From Seleniibacterium sp963677135 (lineage in GTDB: Bacteria > Desulfobacterota > Desulfuromonadia > Desulfuromonadales > Geopsychrobacteraceae), in assembly GCA_963677135.2 (NCBI GenBank), contig CAXXLS010000011.1:42504-106503 (forward strand): a stretch of 64,000 nucleotides of DNA, read 5' to 3'. The notes below the pieces were generated by a model that was not told where the DNA came from, ran no database searches, and worked only from the letters and a program-made list of their open reading frames with translations. The position numbers were made by a program, and so were the translations under genes. Each line of letters begins with the position of its first letter. Position 1 is the first letter of the stretch. This document shows positions 15,725 through 23,882 of the stretch, in pieces.

Positions 15725-17010
15725 TTGTCGTCGGGCTCAGCCACAAAACCGCTCCGGTCGAAATCAGGGAGAGGGTCGCCTTTCCCCCGACTGCCATGGC
15801 CGCTCCGCTGCAACGGATGCTGGAGCTGCCTTCGGTCTCCGAGGGCCTTATCGTATCGACCTGCAACCGGGTCGAGCTGTATGCGGTCAGCAGGCATCCA
15901 GAAGCGGCGGTTATCGAGCTGAAGGATTTCATGGCCAGCTACCACAATCTGCAACCGCAGGACCTGGCTGACCACCTCTATTTCTACGAGGGGGAAGAAG
16001 CGATCAGGCACGTTCTCAGGGTGGCGGCGAGCCTCGATTCCATGGTGGTCGGCGAGCCCCAGATTCTCGGCCAGATCAAGACCGCCTATGGTTATGCCAG
16101 CGAATTCAGGACCGCCGGGGCTATCCTCAACCGGTTCCTGCATAAGGCTTTTTCCGTCGCCAAACGGGTCCGTACCGAAACCGCCATTGCCAGTCACGCC
16201 GTGTCCGTTTCGTTTGCGGCGGTGGAACTGGCCCGCAAGATATTCGATTCCCTTGAAGGGAAGACGGTCATGCTCATCGGCGCCGGGGAAATGTGCGAAC
16301 TGGCGGCCAAGCATTTTGTCAACAACGGGGTTTCCAGGGTCCTGGTCACCAACCGGACCTTCAGCCGGGCGGAAAAACTCGCGGAAGAGTTTTCCGGCGT
16401 CGCGGTCAATTTCGACAATTTTCAGGAGCAGCTGCACCGGGTCGATATCGTTCTCTCTTCGACCGGGGCTCCCGACTACGTGCTGACGGCCAGAAAACTG
16501 AAGGAAGTGTCCAAGGCCCGTCGCTACAAGCCGATGTTTCTCATCGATATCGCCGTGCCGCGGGATATCGATCCGGCGGCCAACCGCATCGACAGTATCT
16601 ATCTTTACGATGTCGACGATCTCCAGGGGGTGGTCGAAGCCAATCTCAAGGAGCGGCAGAAAGAAGCCGCGCGGGCCGAACTGATCATCGACGACGAAGT
16701 CCGGCAGTTTCAGGCCTGGCTTAAGACCCTCGAGGTCAAACCGACGATTGTCGCACTCAGAAAACAGCTGGAAGGGATCCGCCGCAGCGAAATAGAGAAG
16801 ACCCTGGCCGGGCTGGCAGACTTGGGCGAGCGGGAACGCAAAGCGATCGATGCGATGACGTCAGCCATCATCAACAAGATTCTTCATCGTCCGACCAGTG
16901 TTCTCAAGATGGCCGGCAGCAACGAGGACGGCAGCGAGTATATCGACGCGGTGCGCACCCTGTTCGATCTGAAGGAGCCCGACGGCGGGGACGGGAATGC
17001 TGATTCCTGA
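15715..17010 (+). CDS. hemA: Glutamyl-tRNA reductase
   Basis: First committed step of C5 haem synthesis: reduces glutamyl-tRNA to glutamate-1-semialdehyde with NADPH. At 431 residues it is of normal length. The catalytic Cys is in LIVSTCNRVELYA, GEPQILGQIK follows, the Rossmann motif is VMLIGAGEMCELAAKHF, and a helical dimerisation domain ends near FDLKEPD. The start MDIIVVGLSHKTAPVEIRE is typical. It overlaps ccsA, so translation is coupled. Confidence 0.97.
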   Translation: MDIIVVGLSHKTAPVEIRERVAFPPTAMAAPLQRMLELPSVSEGLIVSTCNRVELYAVSRHPEAAVIELKDFMASYHNLQPQDLADHLYFYEGEEAIRHVLRVAASLDSMVVGEPQILGQIKTAYGYASEFRTAGAILNRFLHKAFSVAKRVRTETAIASHAVSVSFAAVELARKIFDSLEGKTVMLIGAGEMCELAAKHFVNNGVSRVLVTNRTFSRAEKLAEEFSGVAVNFDNFQEQLHRVDIVLSSTGAPDYVLTARKLKEVSKARRYKPMFLIDIAVPRDIDPAANRIDSIYLYDVDDLQGVVEANLKERQKEAARAELIIDDEVRQFQAWLKTLEVKPTIVALRKQLEGIRRSEIEKTLAGLADLGERERKAIDAMTSAIINKILHRPTSVLKMAGSNEDGSEYIDAVRTLFDLKEPDGGDGNADS

Positions 17011-17166
17011 CCGGGTGTGCCGATAAGTTCGCGCGGCGGCTGTCGGGCAGGGGGGAGAGGCGGATTTTTCCGCTCCGGGACAGGCTGAAGACTGCTTTTT
17101 GTAAACTGGTTTGGCACATGCCGCCGGCATGCTGTCAGCAACCTCTTGAAAACCCAAGGAGCTGAA

Positions 17167-18123
17167 ATGGGGAAACGTACGTTACGAATTGGCACCCGCG
17201 CCAGTGCCCTGGCTTTATGGCAGGCCAACTGGGTCAAGGATCGGCTTGAAGAACGCTACCCGGACCTGGAGGTCACCTTGACAAAAATCAAGACTCAAGG
17301 GGACAAGATCCTCGATGTCCCGCTCGCCATGGTCGGCGGCAAGGGACTGTTCGTCAAGGAAATCCAGGAAGCCATGCTGCGTGGCGAAGTCGATATCGCC
17401 GTGCATTCGATGAAGGACGTGCCGACGGTTTTTCCGGAGGGGACCGCTCTACGCTGTATCACCGAGCGGGAAGATCCCCGCGATATCCTGGTCCTCAAAC
17501 AGGGGTACCGGACTTTTTCCGATATCCGTCGCAACGGCCGCATCGGAACCTCATCCTTGCGTCGCAAAGCCCAGTTGCTCCACCTGCGCCCTGATCTGGA
17601 GATGGTCGATATTCGCGGTAATGTCGAAACCCGGATCAGAAAACTGGGCGAGGACAACCTGGACGCTGTTGTCCTGGCGGCCGCTGGAATGCACCGGTTG
17701 GGGTTTGCCGATCAGATCGGGGAATATTTCGATCCCAAAACCTGTCTTCCGGCTATCGGGCAGGGAGCCCTCGGCCTTGAGAGCCGGGTCGACGATGACC
17801 AGACCAACGCCCTGATCGATTTTTTCAATCATCCGCCGACGGCCTATGCCGTCAAGGCTGAGCGCGCGGTGCTGGCAACCCTTGAAGGGGGATGCCAGGT
17901 GCCGATTGCCGCCTTCGGAACCGTTCGCGATGAGACCCTGGAACTGACCGGCCTGGTATCGGATGTCGCCGGTAAAAAACTGCTTAAAAAGACGGTGACT
18001 TGTCACGTCGACCAGGCGGTTGAAGCCGGGGTCGCCCTGGCCGGGGATCTGCTTGATATGGGGGCCGGAGCCATCCTCAACGAGGTTTACGGTTGCGAGA
18101 CCTTCGCCCCGGGGAAGGATTGA
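17167..18123 (+). CDS. hemC: Porphobilinogen deaminase
   Basis: Hydroxymethylbilane synthase, 318 residues, which joins four porphobilinogens. It shows RIGTRASALALWQ, VGGKGLFVKEIQEA, AVHSMKDVPT, GTSSLRRKAQLL, IRGNVETRI, and the dipyrromethane-cofactor Cys in LEGGCQVPIAAFG. ATG 17167 has AAGGAG 6 bases upstream; an earlier in-frame TTG is rejected. It follows hemA by 156 bases with no obvious promoter or terminator, so it is probably still in the operon. Confidence 0.97.
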   Translation: MGKRTLRIGTRASALALWQANWVKDRLEERYPDLEVTLTKIKTQGDKILDVPLAMVGGKGLFVKEIQEAMLRGEVDIAVHSMKDVPTVFPEGTALRCITEREDPRDILVLKQGYRTFSDIRRNGRIGTSSLRRKAQLLHLRPDLEMVDIRGNVETRIRKLGEDNLDAVVLAAAGMHRLGFADQIGEYFDPKTCLPAIGQGALGLESRVDDDQTNALIDFFNHPPTAYAVKAERAVLATLEGGCQVPIAAFGTVRDETLELTGLVSDVAGKKLLKKTVTCHVDQAVEAGVALAGDLLDMGAGAILNEVYGCETFAPGKD

Positions 18124-18129
18124 CGCCTG

Positions 18130-18912
18130 ATGTCCGCGCGTCCTCTGGCTGGTCGCAAATTTCTGGTCACCCGTTCCCGGGCGCAGGCCGCGGCCCTGGT
18201 GGCTCTTATCGAGGAGCAGGGCGGCACCGCCATCTGCGTACCCACCATCGCCATCGCACCACCTGAGGATTATGCTCCCCTCGACCGGGAGATCCGCGAT
18301 CTGGACCATGTCGATATCCTGATCCTGACCTCGGCCAACGGGGTCGAGGTCTTTTTTGAGCGCCTCTTTGAAAACGAGCAGTACGTTGGCCTGCTGAAGC
18401 AGATCCAGGTTGTCGCCGTGGGCCCCAAAACCGGCAAGGCTCTGGCGGAGCATGCCGTGACCGCCGATATCGTGCCGGCCAACCACTGTGCCGAAGGGAT
18501 CGTCGAAGAGCTGCGCAAGCAGGAGCTGGCCGGAAAAAAGGTCCTCTACCCGCGGGCCGAGCTGGCCAGGTCCCACCTGGTTGATGAGCTGCGTCGCGCC
18601 GGAGCCGAGGTTGCCGATCCCGTCGCCTACCGGACGCTGATGCCGGAGGAGAACGCCGGAGCCATTCGCAGGCTCCTGGAACGGGGAGAGCTCGACGCCA
18701 TCTGCTTGACCTCGTCCTCCACCTTCGCCAACCTTGCGGCCATGCTGGGAGCGGATCTCAGGGAGTTGCTCGGCGCCACCAGGCTGTTTTCCATCGGGCC
18801 GGTGACCTCGAAGACCATTGCTGAGCATGGTTACCATGTCGATCTGGAACCGGCCTCCTGGACCCTGGAGGCTCTGGTCGAGGCTATGGTCAATTACTAT
18901 CGCCCGTCCTGA
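18130..18912 (+). CDS. hemD: Uroporphyrinogen-III synthase
   Basis: Cyclises hydroxymethylbilane with inversion of ring D. It is 260 residues. The family diverges strongly, but LAGRKFLVTRSRAQAAALVALIE at the start, LILTSANGVEVFF, VAVGPKTGKALAEH, VLYPRAELAR, and the C-terminal LTSSSTFANL and FSIGPVTSKTIAEHGY are characteristic. The start is 6 bases after hemC. It is a stand-alone HemD, not fused to CobA as in many Geobacter relatives. The next gene, hemB, follows in 46 bases. Confidence 0.93.
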   Translation: MSARPLAGRKFLVTRSRAQAAALVALIEEQGGTAICVPTIAIAPPEDYAPLDREIRDLDHVDILILTSANGVEVFFERLFENEQYVGLLKQIQVVAVGPKTGKALAEHAVTADIVPANHCAEGIVEELRKQELAGKKVLYPRAELARSHLVDELRRAGAEVADPVAYRTLMPEENAGAIRRLLERGELDAICLTSSSTFANLAAMLGADLRELLGATRLFSIGPVTSKTIAEHGYHVDLEPASWTLEALVEAMVNYYRPS

Positions 18913-18958
18913 ACATGTGAGCTGGACAGATTCCGGTCCTTCATTCAAAGGAGTTTTT

Positions 18959-19933
18959 ATGTACTTTCCCAATTACCGACCCCGGCGCCTGCGGCGTAAC
19001 GAGAACCTCCGGCGCATGATTCGTGAGACCCACCTGCGTGTCGATGATCTGATATATCCCATGTTCAGCGCCTTCGGTGAGAACATCAGGCAGGAAATCA
19101 GCTCGATGCCGGGGATCTATCAGCAGTCCATCGACAACATCGTGATCGAAGCGAAAGAGGTGTACGATCTCGGCATTCCAGCGGTGATCCTGTTCGGAAT
19201 CCCGGAGACCAAGGATGCCGTCGGCAGTGATGCCTACTGCGAAACCGGGATCATCCAGAACACCATCCGGGCCATCAAGAAGGAGGTTCCGGAGCTGACC
19301 GTGATCACCGACGTCTGTCTCTGCGAATATACCGATCACGGCCACTGTGGCGTCATCAGGGAAGGCGAAGTCGATAATGACGCGACCCTCGAACTGTTGG
19401 CCAAGGAAGCTTTGTCCCATGTTCAGGCCGGCGCCGATATCGTCGCCCCGTCCGATATGATGGACGGCCGGATTGCGGCGATCCGCGATATCCTGGATGA
19501 ACATGGTTACACCGATATCCCGATCATGAGCTATGCGGTCAAGTACGCCAGCGGCTTTTACGGCCCCTTCCGGGAGGCTGCCGAAAGCACGCCCCAGTTC
19601 GGCGATCGGCGCAGCTATCAGATGGATCCCGCCAACCGCCTGGAAGCGCTCCGCGAAGCACAGCTCGATGTGGCCGAAGCCGCGGATTTTCTGATGGTCA
19701 AACCGGCCCTGTCCTATCTCGACGTCATTCGCGACCTGCGGGAAAATTTCGATCTGCCGCTGGTCGCCTACAATGTTTCGGGTGAATACAGTATGATCAA
19801 GGCCGCCGGCGAGAAGGACTGGATCGAGGGGGAACGGGTCATGATGGAGGTTCTGCTGAGCATCAAGCGTGCCGGCGCGGATCTGATCATGACCTATTTC
19901 GCCAAGGACGTTGCCCGCCTGCTGCGGGGCTGA
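18959..19933 (+). CDS. hemB: Delta-aminolevulinic acid dehydratase
   Basis: Porphobilinogen synthase, 324 residues. The metal-binding Cys cluster is in DVCLCEYTDHGHCGVI, the Schiff-base lysines are in SYAVKYASGFYGPFR and LMVKPALSYLDVI, and the C-terminus is the usual YFAKDVARLL. AAAGGAG lies before ATG 18959; longer readings overlap hemD in another frame. It acts before HemC in the pathway although it comes last in the operon. Confidence 0.97.
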   Translation: MYFPNYRPRRLRRNENLRRMIRETHLRVDDLIYPMFSAFGENIRQEISSMPGIYQQSIDNIVIEAKEVYDLGIPAVILFGIPETKDAVGSDAYCETGIIQNTIRAIKKEVPELTVITDVCLCEYTDHGHCGVIREGEVDNDATLELLAKEALSHVQAGADIVAPSDMMDGRIAAIRDILDEHGYTDIPIMSYAVKYASGFYGPFREAAESTPQFGDRRSYQMDPANRLEALREAQLDVAEAADFLMVKPALSYLDVIRDLRENFDLPLVAYNVSGEYSMIKAAGEKDWIEGERVMMEVLLSIKRAGADLIMTYFAKDVARLLRG

Positions 19934-20053
19934 AAAACGTAAGAGGATGGCTGTCCTGACCGGGACGGGTCGGCGCAAGGCGTCTGCCCGTCCTTGTCTT
20001 TCCCGCTGTCCGCTGCTGCCGTGTTATCTGGAAGTGAGCTGAACGAAAATTCT

Positions 20054-21334
20054 ATGTCTGAATATTATGTCGATACCCTGCCGAACGGGATCCGCCTGGT
20101 CACGGTTCCCATGCCCCACCTGCATTCCGCCGAAATGGTCTGCTATCTGGCTGTCGGCGGACAGTGCGAGACGGAAGACTATGCCGGGATTTCTCATTTC
20201 CTGGAACACATGATTTTCAGAGGGACCGCAGATTATCCGACCAGCGTGCTTCTCGAGAGAGCTTTCGAGGCCATCGGCGGGGCGGTCAACGCCTCGACCG
20301 ACGCCGAAACAACCTGTTTTCACTCGCGCCTTCATCCTGGCCATTTAGGCGCTGCCGTCGGCCTGTTCGCATCGATGCTGCGCAGGCCCCTGTTCAACGA
20401 TCTCGACGTGGAGCGCCGGATCATTCTCGAAGAGGCGCGTGAGGATTACAACGAGGACGGCGTCCAGATCAATCCGGACAACCTCATGGCGGAGCTGCTC
20501 TGGCCCGGCCATTCCCTCGGAAAATCCCTGATCGGCTCCCCGGAAACCCTGAGCCGGATTGATCGGCGGGTTCTGACCGATTACTACCGGCAATGGTACC
20601 AGCCTCGCAACCTGGTCATCTGCGCCTGCGGTCCCATCGACCGGCAGGAATTTCATGCTGCCGTAGTGCAGGAGTTTGGCGATTGGCGGGCCGCCGACAT
20701 GGCCGCGTATGAGCCCCTTCCGGTTACGGCACCGCAAGGACCGCGCACCTGCTGGGTTCAGGATTCCGATTCCCAGGTGACCATTCAACTGGCCTTCCTG
20801 CTGCCGGGCCGCGCCGACCAGCGAACCCTGACCGCGCGGTTTCTATGTCGACTGCTGTCCTGGGGGGGCGGGGCGCGACTGCCGCTGCGTCTTCGCGAGG
20901 AGCTCGGCCTGACCTATGCTGTCGATGCTCACTGCTCCCTGATGAAGGAGACCGGTTATCTGTCCATCGATCTGTCCGTTGCCCCCGCCAACCTTGTGCA
21001 GGCGGTTCAAGAGACCCTGGGAGTGCTGACGGAGTTGCGAGAGCAGCCGGTCAGTCAGGCGGAACTTTACGGGGCCGTGCGCAATTACCTGTTTGACCTC
21101 GAATTTTCAAAGGATCAGACCGAAGCCCAGGCGGTGCGCTACGGCTGGGGCCTGCAGGCCGATTATCTGCGCACCAGCGAAGAGGACCGGCAGTTTGTCA
21201 AGCAGTTCACTCCCGAAGACCTGCAACAGGTTGTTGCCGAGATCCTGGTGCGCGACCGTCTTCACCTGGTGGTGGTCGGCCCGTGGAAGGATACGGACCG
21301 GGAGAAGGTCGAGGCGCTGCTGACCGGGTACTAG
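20054..21334 (+). CDS. M16-family zinc peptidase (pitrilysin-like)
   Basis: A 426-residue peptidase of the processing-peptidase group. The inverted zinc motif HxxEH is intact (HFLEH, His48, Glu51, His52) and a downstream acidic ligand is likely in ILEEAREDYNED. The C-terminal half holds the R/Y pair region LPLRLREELGLTYAV found in active M16 enzymes. No signal peptide is seen. Start ATG 20054 is preferred for alignment (YYVDTLPNGIRLV), although its ribosome site is weak. It lies 120 bases after hemB. Bacterial relatives are often next to polynucleotide phosphorylase genes; here it is beside the haem operon. Confidence 0.9.
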   Translation: MSEYYVDTLPNGIRLVTVPMPHLHSAEMVCYLAVGGQCETEDYAGISHFLEHMIFRGTADYPTSVLLERAFEAIGGAVNASTDAETTCFHSRLHPGHLGAAVGLFASMLRRPLFNDLDVERRIILEEAREDYNEDGVQINPDNLMAELLWPGHSLGKSLIGSPETLSRIDRRVLTDYYRQWYQPRNLVICACGPIDRQEFHAAVVQEFGDWRAADMAAYEPLPVTAPQGPRTCWVQDSDSQVTIQLAFLLPGRADQRTLTARFLCRLLSWGGGARLPLRLREELGLTYAVDAHCSLMKETGYLSIDLSVAPANLVQAVQETLGVLTELREQPVSQAELYGAVRNYLFDLEFSKDQTEAQAVRYGWGLQADYLRTSEEDRQFVKQFTPEDLQQVVAEILVRDRLHLVVVGPWKDTDREKVEALLTGY

Positions 21335-21794
21335 TTCCCCGCCTGGATCCCTGCCCCCTCCGGAGATTTTTTGCGGTGCCCTGTCCGGGGCGCCGATAAT
21401 TAATGTTTTGTAAAAATTAACCTAGTCATTTCAATATGTTATAGTTTTAGGCGAGGCTACTTCCAAAAGTTGCTGCTGTTTCAGAATTGTCATGACGGCG
21501 TCGATCGTTTCTGAAAAGATAAATACCTGCTGATAAGTCAGCTGGTTAGGGTGTTTGGATGAACATTGATGAATGGTCTCGTTGTTTCGTTAGCCGTGAC
21601 TTATTAGTTTAAGAACGCTCTTTCTTTTTTCTAAATGATTGATAGTTATAACCTTTTTTCGATAATGTGGTTTCTGCCATCGCTTTTTTCGAATATAATG
21701 TGACTATTCATTATAAATTCTGTTCCTGTTCCTGTTCCTGTTCCTGTTCCTGTTCATGCGTCAGGAATGACCTGATTGCGGACGGCTAGGGGTG
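21335..21794. other. AT-rich leader region before the HDOD kinase
   Basis: About 460 bases with no credible gene, clearly richer in A/T than both flanks. It holds a -10-like TATAAT at 21694-21699 with a poor -35, several poly-T tracts, and a hexanucleotide repeat near its end. It is probably the regulatory region of the downstream signalling genes; it could also be foreign DNA. Confidence 0.5.
21721..21756 (+). repeat. Hexanucleotide tandem repeat (TGTTCC)
   Basis: Five perfect copies of TGTTCC followed by a sixth with one change (TGTTCA), ending about 40 bases before the start codon of the HDOD histidine kinase. It is a simple-sequence tract in the leader, in a place where slippage would change promoter or leader spacing. 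Confidence 0.9.
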
Positions 21795-23858
21795 ATGATT
21801 CCGACAGCGACCACCAAAGACGATTTTGATTTCCGTGATATCGAGTCACTGCTTTGTCATCCCCTGGTGCTCGCGGACCTGATAGAAGCGTGTCTCAATC
21901 ATCAGAATCCTCAGGCCCTGGCGGAGATCGTCCTGCAGGATGCGCCGCTGTCCGCGCGGGTCCTGCTGGCCGCCCGTAAATCCGGGACCGCCTTTGACCC
22001 GGCTGAGCCCGTTTCTTCCGCCGTTCAGTCCCTCGGAATTCCCGCCCTGACCTGTCTCAGTCTGCAGGCGTCGCAGCAACTTTTATCCCTGACGCTGTCT
22101 GACGAGGAACTGGTTTTTCAATATCGGCTCTGGTCCGCTTCCCAGGTGGGCGCGACCGTTGCCCGTTGCCTTGCTCCATCGGTCAACTTCCCGCGCATTG
22201 AAGAGGCCCAGCTGTGCGGCTTGCTTCTCAATCTGGGAATTCACCTGCTGTTTGGCAGATTCGGACGCGATTACCTGGTCTTGAATGTCGGTGCCCACAG
22301 CCGGACCTCCCAGGCGTTGCTGGAGAAGGGGCGGTTCGGCATTGATCACCTGCAGCTGGCCGATCAATTGATCAGCCAGTGGCATTTAGGGTCCTTTCTT
22401 GCCGACGCCATCCGCTTCCTGCATGCCGACATCAGGCAGGTTGAACAGAGCGGGCCGCTCCTTAAGATTGCCCGGCTTGCCCAGCAGTTCTGCCAGAGTC
22501 CGAAGGAGCTGTCCACGGAGTGCCAGCAGTTGGCCGAGCGGCTGTTCGGTCTGCGGGAGAGCGAGATCAGTTATCTTTTCCAATGGGCAAACGGTTTGTA
22601 CGCGGCGACGCTTGACGATAGCGACGATCCCCAGATGGTGCGCAACGACTTTCGTGATGCGCTGGTCAGGTTGACCGACCTGTCCTACCTGCTGGCGAAC
22701 CAGGAGGCCGTGAGGGCACGCCTGGCAGAGGCCCCCGGGCAGAGTCGTCTGCTGGCCCTGATCCGGCAGCTTTATCTTGAACAAAGTCCGGCCCGCGAGG
22801 TTTTCGTGTTTCTGCTCGACAGCAAGAGAAACCTGCTGACCGGAATGCCGATCGAGGGGCAGGATCCCCTGGTGGCGGATCTCGAGGTTCCTCTCCTGCA
22901 GGGTTGTTCAGTGCTGTCACGGGCTGTTGCGGAGCACTCGCTGACCTCCACGTATTCTGCGGAAGAAACGTTGACGGTGACCGATCATCTTCTTCTCCGG
23001 CTCTGTCGCGGAACGGGCTTTGCCTGTCTGCCCCTGTATAGCGCGGAACAGCCACTTGGGGCGCTGGTCCTTGAGATCGATAATGCAGAATCCTTGCCTC
23101 TTTGCGAGTCTCTCAAGGTAGCGATGCTGGGGCACAGCGTCAGCGCGGCCCTTGTCCGTGAACCGGAAATGTCCCTGGAAACCGGCAGCGAGGGGAGCGG
23201 GCTGCTGCGCCGGGTCAGTCATGAAGTGAAAAACCCCCTGACCGTGATCAACAATTATATTGAAGTCTTGAGCCGATCCGATCAGAATGCCGAACATGTT
23301 TCGATTACCGGGGCGATTAAAAACGAGGTCAAAAGGATCGACACTATCCTCAACTATTATCTGAACCAGCAGGATGAAGCCGAATTCTTCGATCCGGCCA
23401 TCGACCTGAATCAGCTGGTCAGGGAAACAGTCCGCTCCCTGCAGGACTCGGACCTTGATCTGGGGAACATTTCCCTGAACCTCAATCTGCAGGACGGGCT
23501 TGGCAGGGTTCAGGGGAGCGGGATGCTGATGAAGCAGATCCTCATCAACCTCATCAAAAATGCCGTCGAGTCCTTTGCCGATAAAGGGACCGTCGATATT
23601 GCGACCCGGCTGGTTTTTGTGGGGTCGCGGGGCTGGCAGGTTGAGATCCTGGTCAGAGATGACGGGCCCGGGCTGCCGGATCAGGTGCTCAAGCATCTGT
23701 TTAAACCGGTCGCCAGCACCAAAGGGGCTGGCTATGCCGGGGTTGGATTGAGTATAGTCAAGAGTATGGTGGAAGACCTGAACGGCCAGATTTCGTGCTA
23801 CACGAGTGCCGATAAGGGGACCAGTTTTTGTATTCAGATTCCCTACCAGCAGATCTGA
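21795..23858 (+). CDS. HDOD-GAF histidine kinase
   Basis: A soluble kinase of ~687 residues. Residues ~8-205 look like an HDOD domain (SLLCHPLVLADLIEAC, ILQDAPLSARVLLAAR, AVQSLGIPALTCLSL). A GAF-like region covers ~320-460 (EVFVFLLDSKRNLL ... FACLPLYSAEQPLGALVLEI). The HisKA H box LRRVSHEVKNPLTVINNYIEVL has His near 477, and the HATPase_c motifs are LINLIKNAVESF, RDDGPGLPD and GYAGVGLSIVKSMV. No membrane segments are seen. The start is ATG 21795 (or the adjacent GTG 21792) after AGGGG. The next gene encodes a response regulator with GGDEF and EAL domains 24 bases on, the likely partner. Confidence 0.87.
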   Translation: MIPTATTKDDFDFRDIESLLCHPLVLADLIEACLNHQNPQALAEIVLQDAPLSARVLLAARKSGTAFDPAEPVSSAVQSLGIPALTCLSLQASQQLLSLTLSDEELVFQYRLWSASQVGATVARCLAPSVNFPRIEEAQLCGLLLNLGIHLLFGRFGRDYLVLNVGAHSRTSQALLEKGRFGIDHLQLADQLISQWHLGSFLADAIRFLHADIRQVEQSGPLLKIARLAQQFCQSPKELSTECQQLAERLFGLRESEISYLFQWANGLYAATLDDSDDPQMVRNDFRDALVRLTDLSYLLANQEAVRARLAEAPGQSRLLALIRQLYLEQSPAREVFVFLLDSKRNLLTGMPIEGQDPLVADLEVPLLQGCSVLSRAVAEHSLTSTYSAEETLTVTDHLLLRLCRGTGFACLPLYSAEQPLGALVLEIDNAESLPLCESLKVAMLGHSVSAALVREPEMSLETGSEGSGLLRRVSHEVKNPLTVINNYIEVLSRSDQNAEHVSITGAIKNEVKRIDTILNYYLNQQDEAEFFDPAIDLNQLVRETVRSLQDSDLDLGNISLNLNLQDGLGRVQGSGMLMKQILINLIKNAVESFADKGTVDIATRLVFVGSRGWQVEILVRDDGPGLPDQVLKHLFKPVASTKGAGYAGVGLSIVKSMVEDLNGQISCYTSADKGTSFCIQIPYQQI

Positions 23859-23882
23859 CCCTGGTGGAGAGCAGGAGCCGTT

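Noticed and set aside
17551..18972. Minus-strand open frame of 473 codons
   Set aside because: Antisense to hemC and hemD, both firmly identified.
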